64,000 nucleotides of DNA, from contig NZ_JAADJV010000003.1 in the NCBI RefSeq assembly GCF_011684115.1, positions 1-64,000 on the forward strand. Reading direction: 5' to 3'. Below the pieces are notes generated by a model. The model saw only the letters and a program-made list of their open reading frames with translations. It made no database searches and was not told where the DNA came from. This DNA is from Rahnella aceris. GTDB lineage: Bacteria; Pseudomonadota; Gammaproteobacteria; Enterobacterales; Enterobacteriaceae. Shown here piece by piece: positions 9,388 to 17,949 of this stretch (positions within the stretch are counted from its first letter, which is position 1; every line of letters begins with the position of its first letter). A program made the position numbers and the translations under genes.

Positions 9388-10331
9388 TTTTTGCTCCGTT
9401 TCAGTTTTGGATCGAGCGCGTCACGCAGGCCATCACCCAGCACGTTAATCGCAATCACCGTAATAAAGATCGCCACGCCAGGCGGCATCCACAACCACGG
9501 GCGACGCTGGAAGTCGATCAGACTGTTCGCCGCATCCATCATATTTCCCCAAGACGGCGTCGGCGGCACCACGCCTAATCCCAGATAGCTGAGTGCAGAT
9601 TCGCTGAGAATGGCGTTCGCCACGGCCATCGTGGCCATCACCACCAGAATTGGCACCGTGTTTGGCAGTAAATGACCGAACAGCCGACGGCGTGAAGACA
9701 AGCCGAGCACCTGTGTCGCCAGCATGAAATCACGTTCACGCAGGGAGAGAATTTGCCCGCGCACCAGACGTGCCAGCTTCGGCCATTCCAGCAAACTGAG
9801 CATCACGATCACCATGTACACACGGGAATCCGGCGAAAAATCCAGTTCAGAAAGCATCGCGCCCATCACGATCAGCAGCGGCAGGCTCGGAATAGTCATC
9901 ACCAGATCAGCAAAACGCATGATGATTTTATCAGTCACACCACCGAGATAGCCGGACACCGCGCCCATGAGATACCCGAGTGTCACAGACAGCAACATGG
10001 TCAGCATGCCGATAATCAGCGAGATGCGCCCCGCCAGCAGCAGCCGCGTATAGACATCACGCCCGAGAAAATCGGTACCCAGCCAGTGTTCTGCATTCGG
10101 CGCTTTGTTGATCATCAGCGCATCAGTGGCATCATCGCGCCAGGGAGAATAGTAAGGACCCGCTATGCACCAGACGGCCATAACCAGCAGCAGAACTAAG
10201 CAAAACATTGCCAGCCGGTTTTGGCGCAACGCCCGCCAGGCCTGTCGCCAGGGTGACGGTGTCACCTGAGCCAGCACCGGAATTTGCGCTTCGCGCAGAC
10301 GGCGGTTGGTTGAAAATAAAGAGCCAAACAT
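9384..10331 (-). CDS. Peptide-type ABC transporter permease (DppC/OppC-like)
   Basis: 315 residues. An N-terminal cytoplasmic leader (about 1-40) precedes a DppC-type permease with about six membrane segments. The coupling (EAA) loop region reads ALSYLGLGVVPPTPSWG, typical of the DppC branch. It forms the channel with the DppB-like partner encoded upstream, whose stop codon overlaps this start by 1 nt. Confidence 0.9.
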   Translation of the reverse strand: MFGSLFSTNRRLREAQIPVLAQVTPSPWRQAWRALRQNRLAMFCLVLLLVMAVWCIAGPYYSPWRDDATDALMINKAPNAEHWLGTDFLGRDVYTRLLLAGRISLIIGMLTMLLSVTLGYLMGAVSGYLGGVTDKIIMRFADLVMTIPSLPLLIVMGAMLSELDFSPDSRVYMVIVMLSLLEWPKLARLVRGQILSLRERDFMLATQVLGLSSRRRLFGHLLPNTVPILVVMATMAVANAILSESALSYLGLGVVPPTPSWGNMMDAANSLIDFQRRPWLWMPPGVAIFITVIAINVLGDGLRDALDPKLKRSKK

Positions 10332-11290
10332 TACGACCTCACACGGATACGCGGATCAGCCCACGCATACAACACGTCGGCAATCAGATTGCCAAGAATG
10401 GTCAAAACCGCCAGAAACAGCGTGAACCCCATCAGTACCGGGTAATCACGCGCTGCCAGTGAATCAATATGAATGTGCCCTGCACCCGGCCAGTTGAAAA
10501 CTTTTTCGGTGATCAGCGCTCCGGAAAACAGCCCCGGCAACTCAAATCCGAGCAGCGTAATAATTGGCAGCAGCGCGTTTCTCAACGCGTGTTTAAGGAT
10601 AACCGTGCGTTCACGAAGCCCTTTGGCACGCGCGGTACGGATGAAATCCATCCGCACGACGTCCAGCATACTGGCGCGAAAATAACGCGTCAGGCTGCCC
10701 GCCTGCAGCATCACCAGCGCAACGACCGGCAACACCAGATGCGCGGCCACCTGCATCACCCACGCCCAGCCGGTCGCGTCACTGCCGGTATTGGTCATGC
10801 CGCCCACAGGCAGCCAGTGAAGATCCACGGCAAACCATTTAATCAGCAGCAGGCAAAGGAAGAAGGTCGGGAAGGACATCGCGGCAAAAATCACAATGCT
10901 CACCACATGGTCGAACAGGGAATAAGGCTTCATCGCCGAGACAATGCCAACTGCCAGCGCGATCCCCCAGTACAACACCATCGCAATGGTCGCAAGCAGG
11001 AAGGAATTCCAGATGTACTGATTCAGCAACTGGCTGACCGGGATCTGATATTGCAACGAAAAACCCAGATCCCCCCGCAACAGATTCCCCAGCCAGTGCA
11101 GATAGCGGCTGAGCAGCGGTTGATCCAGGCCGTATAAGGCTTTCAGTTCAGCAGCGCGTTGTGCAGTCAGCGTAATATTACCATCGATAAAATCACCCGG
11201 CGTTTTGGCAAACAGCATGAAAATCAGCAGCGAAGCGAGGAACAACATCGGAATGGTTTGAAGTAAACGACGCAGAATGAAATTTCTCAT
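10331..11290 (-). CDS. Peptide-type ABC transporter permease (DppB/OppB-like)
   Basis: 319 residues. It opens with MRNFILRRLLQTIPMLFLAS, the standard DppB N-terminus and first membrane segment. The EAA loop is DFIRTARAKGLRERTVILKH, and about six membrane segments are visible. It lies 51 nt downstream of the binding-protein gene. Confidence 0.9.
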   Translation of the reverse strand: MRNFILRRLLQTIPMLFLASLLIFMLFAKTPGDFIDGNITLTAQRAAELKALYGLDQPLLSRYLHWLGNLLRGDLGFSLQYQIPVSQLLNQYIWNSFLLATIAMVLYWGIALAVGIVSAMKPYSLFDHVVSIVIFAAMSFPTFFLCLLLIKWFAVDLHWLPVGGMTNTGSDATGWAWVMQVAAHLVLPVVALVMLQAGSLTRYFRASMLDVVRMDFIRTARAKGLRERTVILKHALRNALLPIITLLGFELPGLFSGALITEKVFNWPGAGHIHIDSLAARDYPVLMGFTLFLAVLTILGNLIADVLYAWADPRIRVRS

Positions 11291-11341
11291 GACTTTCTCA
11301 TTGAAGCTGCCGGAAGAGCCCGGCAGCGGCGTTATTTCTGA

Positions 11342-13054
11342 TTATTTGACAATTTTGACATCCGGCAGACTGCCGGTCAGGCCGTTGTAGATGTCCGGTT
11401 TAAAACCGGTCACGCGGGCGCTGCTGGCTGAAAGAATTTTGCGGTTACCGAGCAGGATCGCCGGCGGATCGTTTGCCAGCACTTTGTACAGCTCGTGGTA
11501 AATCGGCTTACGCTTTTCGATATCCAGCGTCGCGTTCCCTTCGTTGATCAGCTTATCGACTTCAGGGTTGTTGTAGCCGGATTCGGTAGCCTCGGTGCTG
11601 TAATAATCCCACACGCCATCGTGGGGATCGTTAAGCGTGCTGGTGCTGAATGAGGCCAGATCGTAATTACCCGCTTTACGCTGTGACATCAGGGCGTTGA
11701 AGTCCACAACCTGCGGTTTCAGCAATACGCCAATTTTCTGATAGTCTTCTTTTGCTATCGGGATCAGCGCGTCGTTCAGCACTTTTTTGCTGACCAGCAG
11801 CGTCAGTTCGAGACGTTTACCGTCTTTCACACGAATACCATCACCGCCAACTTTCCACCCTGCTTCATCCAGCAATTTATTGGCCTGCGCCGGATCGAAT
11901 TTATAGGGATTCACGCCATCAGTGTTGTACGCCCAGGAGATAGGCGCGATCGGCTCAATCGCCACAGAGCCGTAACCCTGATAAACCACGTCGATCAGTT
12001 TCTGGCGATCCAGCCCGTAGATCAGCGCCTGACGCACTTTCACATCCTGCAACGCAGGGCGGTGAACGTTAAATTCAATTTTGCTGTAATCGCTGGATCC
12101 ATACAGGTTGATGTTGGCAAAGCCGAGCATTTTCAGCTGCTCGATGTCATCCGGTCGGGAAGTGAAGGCATCGTAATCAGTATCGCCGGTCTGGAATAAC
12201 TGGAAGTTAGTCGACGGATTGGTCACGCGATAGATAAAGCGCGGAGTCGGCGGTACGCCGCGATAATAATTGGTGTTGGCGTGGAAACGGATCTCCTGCC
12301 CCGGGATGTACTTATCGTACACATACGGGCCATTACCCAACGGTTTGCCATGCAGCGTGCGCAGGTAATCAAGATTTCCTCGCTGATAGCCTTTGCCGTA
12401 ATACGCTTTCGACAGCACCGGCCCGCCGATTTTTTGCAACGTGGTAGCCCCCGGCTGAGTGGTGGTGACCTGCAACGTCAACGGGTCAATCACTTTCAGA
12501 CCATTGATGCTGTCCGCCTTGCCCTGCTTATATTCATCACCACCGGCAATGTGTGCCAGCGTGATATCGGTATCACCATCGTATTTCGGGTCATACAACA
12601 CCGTCAGCGTGAACGCGACGTCTTCTGCAGTCAGTGGTGAACCGTCACTGAATTTCAGGTCAGGACGTAGTTTGATGGTATAGGTTTTGCCATCCGGGCT
12701 GACGGTCCAGCTTTGCGCCAAGCCGGGAACCAGTTTGCCCTGGCTGTCCCAGTCAATCAGACGGGCGAAAATCACGTTAGTGACATTTTCATCCCAGCCG
12801 TTGACGAAGAAATACGGGTTAAAAATCCCCTGAGGTTCGGAGATCCCGGCGATCACTGTATCAGTGCGCAGTTTTGCAGCCGCAGGAACCTGGCTGACAT
12901 CTGTTGCCGGTGTGATGCCTTCCTTTAATACATCATCAGCGAATGCAAAAGAAGACAGCATCACGGCGCTGGCCAGTAATGCGATTTTGAAAGAAGCAGT
13001 ACGGTGCGCGCGTTGTGCGGCTGGCGCGAATGCAGAGCGTAATAACGTAGCCAA
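11342..13054 (-). CDS. Family 5 (peptide/nickel-type) periplasmic binding protein
   Basis: 570 residues, somewhat longer than DppA/OppA (about 535-545). The signal peptide includes FKIALLASAVMLSSFAFA and should be cleaved near residue 40. The mature part has SBP_bac_5 landmarks: WTVSPDGKTYTIKLRPDLKF, SDGSPLTAEDVAFT, LGNGPYVYDKY and RQALIYGLDRQKLIDVVYQG. It captures the ligand for the operon. It is the first gene, so operon control should act upstream of 13054. The ligand cannot be read from sequence. Confidence 0.9.
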   Translation of the reverse strand: MATLLRSAFAPAAQRAHRTASFKIALLASAVMLSSFAFADDVLKEGITPATDVSQVPAAAKLRTDTVIAGISEPQGIFNPYFFVNGWDENVTNVIFARLIDWDSQGKLVPGLAQSWTVSPDGKTYTIKLRPDLKFSDGSPLTAEDVAFTLTVLYDPKYDGDTDITLAHIAGGDEYKQGKADSINGLKVIDPLTLQVTTTQPGATTLQKIGGPVLSKAYYGKGYQRGNLDYLRTLHGKPLGNGPYVYDKYIPGQEIRFHANTNYYRGVPPTPRFIYRVTNPSTNFQLFQTGDTDYDAFTSRPDDIEQLKMLGFANINLYGSSDYSKIEFNVHRPALQDVKVRQALIYGLDRQKLIDVVYQGYGSVAIEPIAPISWAYNTDGVNPYKFDPAQANKLLDEAGWKVGGDGIRVKDGKRLELTLLVSKKVLNDALIPIAKEDYQKIGVLLKPQVVDFNALMSQRKAGNYDLASFSTSTLNDPHDGVWDYYSTEATESGYNNPEVDKLINEGNATLDIEKRKPIYHELYKVLANDPPAILLGNRKILSASSARVTGFKPDIYNGLTGSLPDVKIVK

Positions 13055-13220
13055 AAGACATCCTCATCATAAGTGTGCAAACGGTTTACAAAACATGACA
13101 AAGAGTAAGGATGCCGTTTACCCTTGTCTAACAACGAAAAAATATGGCTTATAGCTTTTAAACAGTACGCAGAAAAAGTCGCCAAAACGGCTAATGTGGA
13201 AAGATTTCCTGATATCACCC

Positions 13221-13234
13221 AGTAAGCGCTTACT
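13221..13234. promoter_or_regulatory. Perfect 14-bp palindrome, LacI-family-like operator
   Basis: AGTAAGCGCTTACT is a perfect palindrome with the AAGCGCTT core typical of LacI/GalR-family operators. It lies 167 nt upstream of the binding-protein gene of the ABC operon and about 110 nt before the rep terminator. No LacI-family gene is in the window, so the cognate protein would be encoded elsewhere. Confidence 0.45.
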
Positions 13235-13296
13235 AACCCATTAAGCCTTATTCAGAAGGATATGTGCGGTGAATGCTTGCATTTTGGACAAAAGAA

Positions 13297-13337
13297 AAAC
13301 GGCGTATCTCGTGAAAGATACGCCGTTTATTTTTATT
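13297..13337. terminator. Bidirectional terminator after rep
   Basis: A perfect 13-bp stem (AAACGGCGTATCT at 13297-13309, AGATACGCCGTTT at 13316-13328) with a 6-nt loop. T-rich tracts flank it on both strands. It lies just past the rep stop codon (13353, minus strand). Confidence 0.85.
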
Positions 13338-13352
13338 TCTGCTTAAGGGGAA

Positions 13353-14339
13353 TCAGGCAGCGACTTTTTTGCTACGCGAACTGACTTCTGCCAGGATCGC
13401 TTTATGCTTACTCTTCTCGCCGATCAGCTTATACCATCCAGAAAGCTTACGCAGGTCCGGCAAGGTGGCCTTCTCATCCACATCGTAAGCGCTTAGTTTG
13501 TCGAGATATTCTTCGAAGATCGTGATGCAACGGCGCGCCCACTCGCCTTCCAGCGCCGATCCGGCGACAGCTCGCGGACGTCGCGGTAAGCGCGGGCGCA
13601 GCGGTTTGCTGGCTTCCGGTGCAGATTCATCCACATAGGCAAACTTGATGGATACCACGGTTCTGCCCTGCTTTACTGGCTCCCAGACCACCGAAATATC
13701 GGTATTGGCGTTGATCCGGTTGATCGTCGGCTCAAGGAGTTTCTGACGGAAGTCACGATAATCCTCGTATTTGCCCGCCAAACCGGCCTTCTCGCGCATC
13801 CAGTTGAGATCCAGCGTCACTTCTATGGCTTTACCGCTGCGACGTCCGTAGAGGTTCTTAGCTTTGATGAGCCAGCCATACAGCCTTACGGAGAACGGCG
13901 TATCAAGTTTTGCGATGTTGGCAAAATTCAATTTGGTAAAAGACTCTTTAAGTTCATAAAGATACGGGGCAACATCCTGTCCGAATCGCAGAACCACTGC
14001 GCTGTGATCGTCGCTGCTCACATACTCAAGACGTGAAAACCAGGAGAGTTGTACAGTGCGAACCTTGCCGGTTTTTACGTCCGGTTTGTAGATGGTGACC
14101 GGCTTTTTCATCAGGCTTTCAGCGGCTTCGCGCAACTGGCGGTGGCTGCTGGTCGGGTTTACCCCGTAGATCCGCTGATAGTCCTGAGGGAAAAGTCGAT
14201 AAAGCGTATCTGGCTGAGGTTTCCTGCTATCAATTTGTGCCAGCGCCAGATTTAGCAGGCGCATTTCATCCAGAGTGACGCTGTAAGCGCCTTCAAGAAG
14301 ATCATTCCCCTGAACTACGGTGAGTTTATTCAGTTCCAT
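13353..14339 (-). CDS. Plasmid replication initiator, Rep_3 (RepFIB/RepB) family
   Basis: 328 residues. The family start is clear (VVQGNDLLEGAYSVTLDEMR, then LLNLALAQIDSR) and two winged-helix domains follow (about 10-130 and 140-245), including LYGWLIKAKNLYGRRSGKAI and WMREKAGLAGKYEDYRDFRQ. The last 80 residues are basic (RPRLPRRPRAV) and less conserved. The protein should bind the iterons directly upstream (14371-15487) to open the origin. The promoter lies within the iteron field, which implies autoregulation as known for this family. Confidence 0.92.
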   Translation of the reverse strand: MELNKLTVVQGNDLLEGAYSVTLDEMRLLNLALAQIDSRKPQPDTLYRLFPQDYQRIYGVNPTSSHRQLREAAESLMKKPVTIYKPDVKTGKVRTVQLSWFSRLEYVSSDDHSAVVLRFGQDVAPYLYELKESFTKLNFANIAKLDTPFSVRLYGWLIKAKNLYGRRSGKAIEVTLDLNWMREKAGLAGKYEDYRDFRQKLLEPTINRINANTDISVVWEPVKQGRTVVSIKFAYVDESAPEASKPLRPRLPRRPRAVAGSALEGEWARRCITIFEEYLDKLSAYDVDEKATLPDLRKLSGWYKLIGEKSKHKAILAEVSSRSKKVAA

Positions 14340-14984
14340 GTAGCAGGATCCATAAGTGGAAAGTAGGTAAATTATTCCACATAAAAAATACCGACGTAAA
14401 GTAAAAACAAGGGTTATTTATTCTTTTACAATCAACAACTTAAACAATGATCCAAAAAACATGATCAGGAAAAATCTCCACATATTGTTTTCAGCACGGC
14501 CAGGGATCCTTTTTTAAATACGTTGGATCGTCGGGTTTTTTACAGGAAATTATTCCACATATGCGGGTGATGACCTTCGCTGAATTTTATCAGCAATGCG
14601 CAACCAGACCCTAACCGCGATCAGAAAATCATTCCACATTTGAAGCGCTCATGCACATAAAACCATCAAAGTTACCTTTGTGATCCCCTTCTCACTTCGT
14701 TCCGGTCCAGGGTTTCTCACCCTGAGCTGATGCACAGGAAAACTTTCCACGTATAGCCAGCATGGGGATCAGAAAATGTCTCCACATTAAGAGGCAATGA
14801 TCGCGTCAGCAGGAAATTACTCCACATAAGAAGCCCGATGGCGCTCACAGAAAATGTTTCCACATACAGACCGGGATTGGATCAGGAAATTTCTCCACCT
14901 AAAGTCATGCAATGTGGTTTTTCGCCGGGTAAGCATCGTGAATATCATCATCTTTGATCAGGAAAACATTCCACATATCGAGAC

Positions 14985-15214
14985 GTGACGTTGTCACAGT
15001 TATTTTAATATGCTGATTTATAACAATTATTATGCAGTAGCGATGAGAAGATGCTTTCAAGGGATCAGATAATGTTTCCACATAGGGAGGTTCAGGATCA
15101 GGAAAAGCTTCCACATATCCCCTTCCCTGACCGCCTCAAAGAGAATGGGTCTGCCCTGTCTGCAGGTATTTGGGATCCGTTATCGGAGTACGTGACATAA
15201 CGTGACGCTGTCAC
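14985..15214. repeat. Two copies of a 13-bp dyad GTGACG(T/C)TGTCAC inside the origin
   Basis: GTGACGTTGTCAC (14985-14997) and GTGACGCTGTCAC (15202-15214) are near-perfect dyads unrelated to the iterons; the second directly abuts an iteron. Half-sites are GTGAC/GTCAC. They may bind a host or plasmid regulator; which one is unknown. Confidence 0.5.
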
Positions 15215-15396
15215 AGGAAATTGTTCCACATATTAATGTTAGCTATGGGATCAGGAAATCCTTCCACTTATGAGAAACGCCTGTTGTGACAGTCGGTTAG
15301 GCAGGTGTTAAGCTTACTGTGGCTGTTGACTGGCGGGTAACCGAGATATCCACAGAAAATCATTCCACATAGATAATAGATTGATCCGTAAAGATA

Positions 15397-15405
15397 TTAT
15401 CCACA
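15397..15405 (+). promoter_or_regulatory. DnaA box (TTATCCACA)
   Basis: An exact match to the strong E. coli DnaA box lies at the distal end of the iteron array, next to the AT-rich stretch. A one-mismatch copy (ATATCCACA) begins near 15345. This arrangement is usual for iteron plasmids that recruit host DnaA. Confidence 0.75.
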
Positions 15406-15714
15406 GAAAAAGACTCTACATTTGGCATGAAAAGGATCCACATCCAACAGGAAGGATCTCCACCTGAAGCAGGAAATACCTCCACAATACGGGTAGTAAC
15501 CTATTGATAATAAATAGTAAAAACCGTCTCTAAAGAGAAAGATCTAAACTTAAAAAATAAACAAAACATTATTTGATCTTGGGATCTGATCACCCCGGAG
15601 TAGATAATTCAAGAAGGGATAAGTTAGCGTTGAAGGCAGACAGAGCAATGTTCTCAGGCAAGATGTCATCACAAACGGGCCTTGGGAGACCCGATCCAGC
15701 CAGTAATCAGCACA

Positions 15715-15924
15715 TTATGACCGTTCGTTGGTGATGAGCCAGGCTTCGATCAGCTCTGTCAGGACGTCTTTCATTTCGCGATCTTGCAGGAAGCAACTGG
15801 TTTTAAAGCGGCGATGTAGCTCTTCATCGATATTGGTCTGCAATTTCTTCACTGATGCGGGTGGTTTAGATACCGCTTCCAGTGCAGTCGTCAGTTGTCT
15901 GTGCTGGCCAAGTTTCATTTTCAT
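15715..15924 (-). CDS. parG: ParG-type partition protein (ribbon-helix-helix)
   Basis: 69 residues. A basic, flexible N-terminus (about 1-26) precedes a ribbon-helix-helix fold: beta strand [10 protein letters not shown], then helices [11 protein letters not shown] and [13 protein letters not shown]. The pattern matches ParG of plasmid TP228 (76 residues). ParG binds the centromere, represses its own operon and stimulates ParF ATPase. The start overlaps the parF stop by 4 nt, as expected for a parFG operon. Its binding sites are probably the repeats upstream of parF. Confidence 0.82.
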   Translation of the reverse strand: MKMKLGQHRQLTTALEAVSKPPASVKKLQTNIDEELHRRFKTSCFLQDREMKDVLTELIEAWLITNERS

Positions 15925-16547
15925 TTCAGCAACTCCGTAATTTCTTTGGTCATAATTTCAATTTCACCTTTCGCGTTTCCGTCTGTCGTATCGAAAACGG
16001 TGCCGCCATCCATCATTGTGCGGATGTAAACCTGGCGCTGTGTCGTACCAGTACGCAATGCGGGAACGCCGGTATCGGCAATGGATTCTTTCAACACTTC
16101 AAGCATTTTAGCTGACGCGACTTTTTTGGTGATAAGAAAACGGGCAATCACCGGCTGCAAGTTTTCGCGAGCTTCCACGACGGCCAGAATAGCGCCACAG
16201 GCAGCAAAATCTAAAGGTGACGGTGTCACGGGGATGAGTACCAGGTCACTCACCATTACCGCCGCGGAAGAAATAGCTGATATTGCAGCAGCACCATCGA
16301 TCACCACGTAATCGTATTCTTTCAGTTGCTTACGGACGGTATAGACTTCTTTTTCTGAAGCCGCTTCTGCAAGATCGAACAGGCATTTGCTTTCGTCATA
16401 CCAGTTGCTGATACTCCCCTGCGGGTCGGTATCCACCATTACGACCTTGTGCCCTTGCCGGGCAAGACAGGTTGCTATGTTTATAGACGTCGTGGTTTTC
16501 CCTACTCCGCCCTTCCCGTTCAGGAAAGAAATAATTTTCGCTGCCAT
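15921..16547 (-). CDS. parF: ParF/ParA-type partition ATPase
   Basis: 208 residues from [20 protein letters not shown]; ParF of TP228 is 206. The ATG at 16547 follows AGAGG; a longer reading to 16583 would add 12 residues with no homology. The deviant Walker A is KGGVGKTT, followed by [11 protein letters not shown] and DYVVIDGAA. There is no N-terminal DNA-binding domain, so it is a small (type Ib) ParA and relies on ParG for DNA binding and repression. Confidence 0.9.
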   Translation of the reverse strand: MAAKIISFLNGKGGVGKTTTSINIATCLARQGHKVVMVDTDPQGSISNWYDESKCLFDLAEAASEKEVYTVRKQLKEYDYVVIDGAAAISAISSAAVMVSDLVLIPVTPSPLDFAACGAILAVVEARENLQPVIARFLITKKVASAKMLEVLKESIADTGVPALRTGTTQRQVYIRTMMDGGTVFDTTDGNAKGEIEIMTKEITELLK

Positions 16548-16589
16548 GACAACCTCTGATGAAGCGTTCAGTGAAGATAACATGATTCT

Positions 16590-17880
16590 AAAATCATAAG
16601 ATTTCAGGATTCATAAACTTTGTAATCATAGGATTCTGAGATTTTTAAATCCATGAATCACAGGATTGTGCTGCTACTATAAAGTTTGCATCCGGGGATT
16701 TCAATATTTTAGGATTATCGAATTATAATATCTTGTGATTATGAAATCTCAAGATTATGAGATTATGATGCGTGGAGCCAATAAGTAGTAAATCTTGTGA
16801 TTCCAGGATGATTAAAGCCTGTGATTATATGATTCAGTGATTCCGGTTGGAACGCAGTTGGGATGTCAAAGCAAGTCGGGCAAAAGCAGAGTCATCAATG
16901 TACATCTCCGGATTTTAGGATTTTTAAATCTTAGGATTACAGGATGCAATGATTCCTTATGAGTTTTGCATGTCTTAAGTACATACAGTTTTACGCCAGA
17001 CATATGAACATCCTGCTATAAAATCTCACCATCTCACCATCTTCAGATTTCGTGATTTCAGGAGTGGCAGGATTGTTTGATTACAGGATTTTTCCAGTCT
17101 CAGGATTTCATTCAACCGGGCATGATCTCTTAATCCTGGAAGTATTGGAATCCTGTGATTATCATGAACCAGCGGCTAAATATCTTTGAATCCTGGAATC
17201 TCTAAATCCTGCAAGGCTGCTATCTTAGGATGAAAGACGGGTTCAGATTATCCTGTACCAGCCTCCAGGTATTCTATGATTACAGGATAGTAGAATCCTA
17301 ATTAAGATTATAGGATTTCAGGATTCCATTAATTAAATACTCTGCTGCCTGGCTATCATAAGATGCAATTGAGAGAATCCTGGAATGCCAGGATGCTTAT
17401 GTGATTACAGGATTTCAGGATTAAAACCACAGGTAGGATTACAGGATTTAATGATTATTTGATGTTTTACATGCAGTTAAGTCAGTTATAGTGATTTTAT
17501 TTAATGTTATGATTCTGTGATTACAGGATTATATTAAAGGATTACATAATCCTGAGATTCCTATTGAGGATTGTATGATTACAGGATTCTGTGGGGGATC
17601 TTCGATTGCAGGATACCATGTGGTTAGTGTCTCGATAGAATCCTGTGATTTTGGTTGTGCTGAGATTATACAATCCTGAGATTATGATTGGTCATTCACC
17701 TGTACAAATGATTCAGAGATATTGGGATTAAAAGATAGTGGGAATAGCAAATCACCGGATTCGAAGATGCAGGGATTTCAGGATTCTGAGAGTGCAAGAT
17801 GAGGAGATAGAAGAATATAGGTATAGTGAATCCTGACATCTGGTAATCATTGAATCCCAAGATAAAGAATCTTAGGATTC
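16590..17880. repeat. Degenerate repeat field, probable partition centromere
   Basis: About 1.3 kb between parF and the ABC ATPase gene is filled with short related words: GATTACAGGATT, AATCCTGTGATT, TTTCAGGATT, TCTTAGGATT. GATTACAGGAT occurs exactly at 16935, 17079, 17278, 17403, 17437, 17519 and 17577; inverted forms include those near 17150 and 17639. No gene is visible. Position upstream of parFG matches the site of the parH centromere in TP228, but this field is far longer than known parH. The centromere role is inference. Confidence 0.7.
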
Positions 17881-17882
17881 AA

Positions 17883-17938
17883 CAATCATACAATCATACA
17901 ATCATACAATCATACAATCATACAATCATACAATCACA
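17883..17938. repeat. 8-bp tandem repeat (CAATCATA, six perfect copies plus one variant)
   Basis: CAATCATA is repeated six times without error (17883-17930) and followed by CAATCACA. It closes the degenerate repeat field and ends 11 nt before the stop codon of the ABC ATPase gene. Copy number may vary between isolates by slippage. Confidence 0.9.
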
Positions 17939-17949
17939 TGATCAGGTGA

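Larger units (their letters stand above)
14371..15487. other. Iteron-type replication origin (about 19 direct repeats)
   Basis: About 19 same-direction copies of a roughly 21-bp repeat, consensus GATCAGGAAANNNTTCCACAT, lie upstream of rep. Copies end in TCCACAT or a close variant at about 14382, 14483, 14560, 14639, 14751, 14787, 14827, 14865, 14900, 14976, 15082, 15116, 15231, 15269, 15370, 15421, 15443, 15465 and 15487. Several start with GATC, a Dam site. Gaps cluster near 33-40, 77-78 and 101-116 nt. An AT-rich stretch (about 15493-15570) and a DnaA box follow. No gene lies in this 1.1 kb. Confidence 0.9.

Noticed and set aside
14371..15487. Iteron field as a CRISPR or as phage attachment repeats
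   Set aside because: Repeats are 21 bp, same direction, next to a Rep_3 gene with a DnaA box and AT-rich stretch; an origin explains all of it.
16590..17940. Possible CRISPR array in the repeat-rich region
   Set aside because: Repeats are short (about 12 bp), degenerate, in both orientations and unevenly spaced; there are no constant-length spacers and no cas genes.
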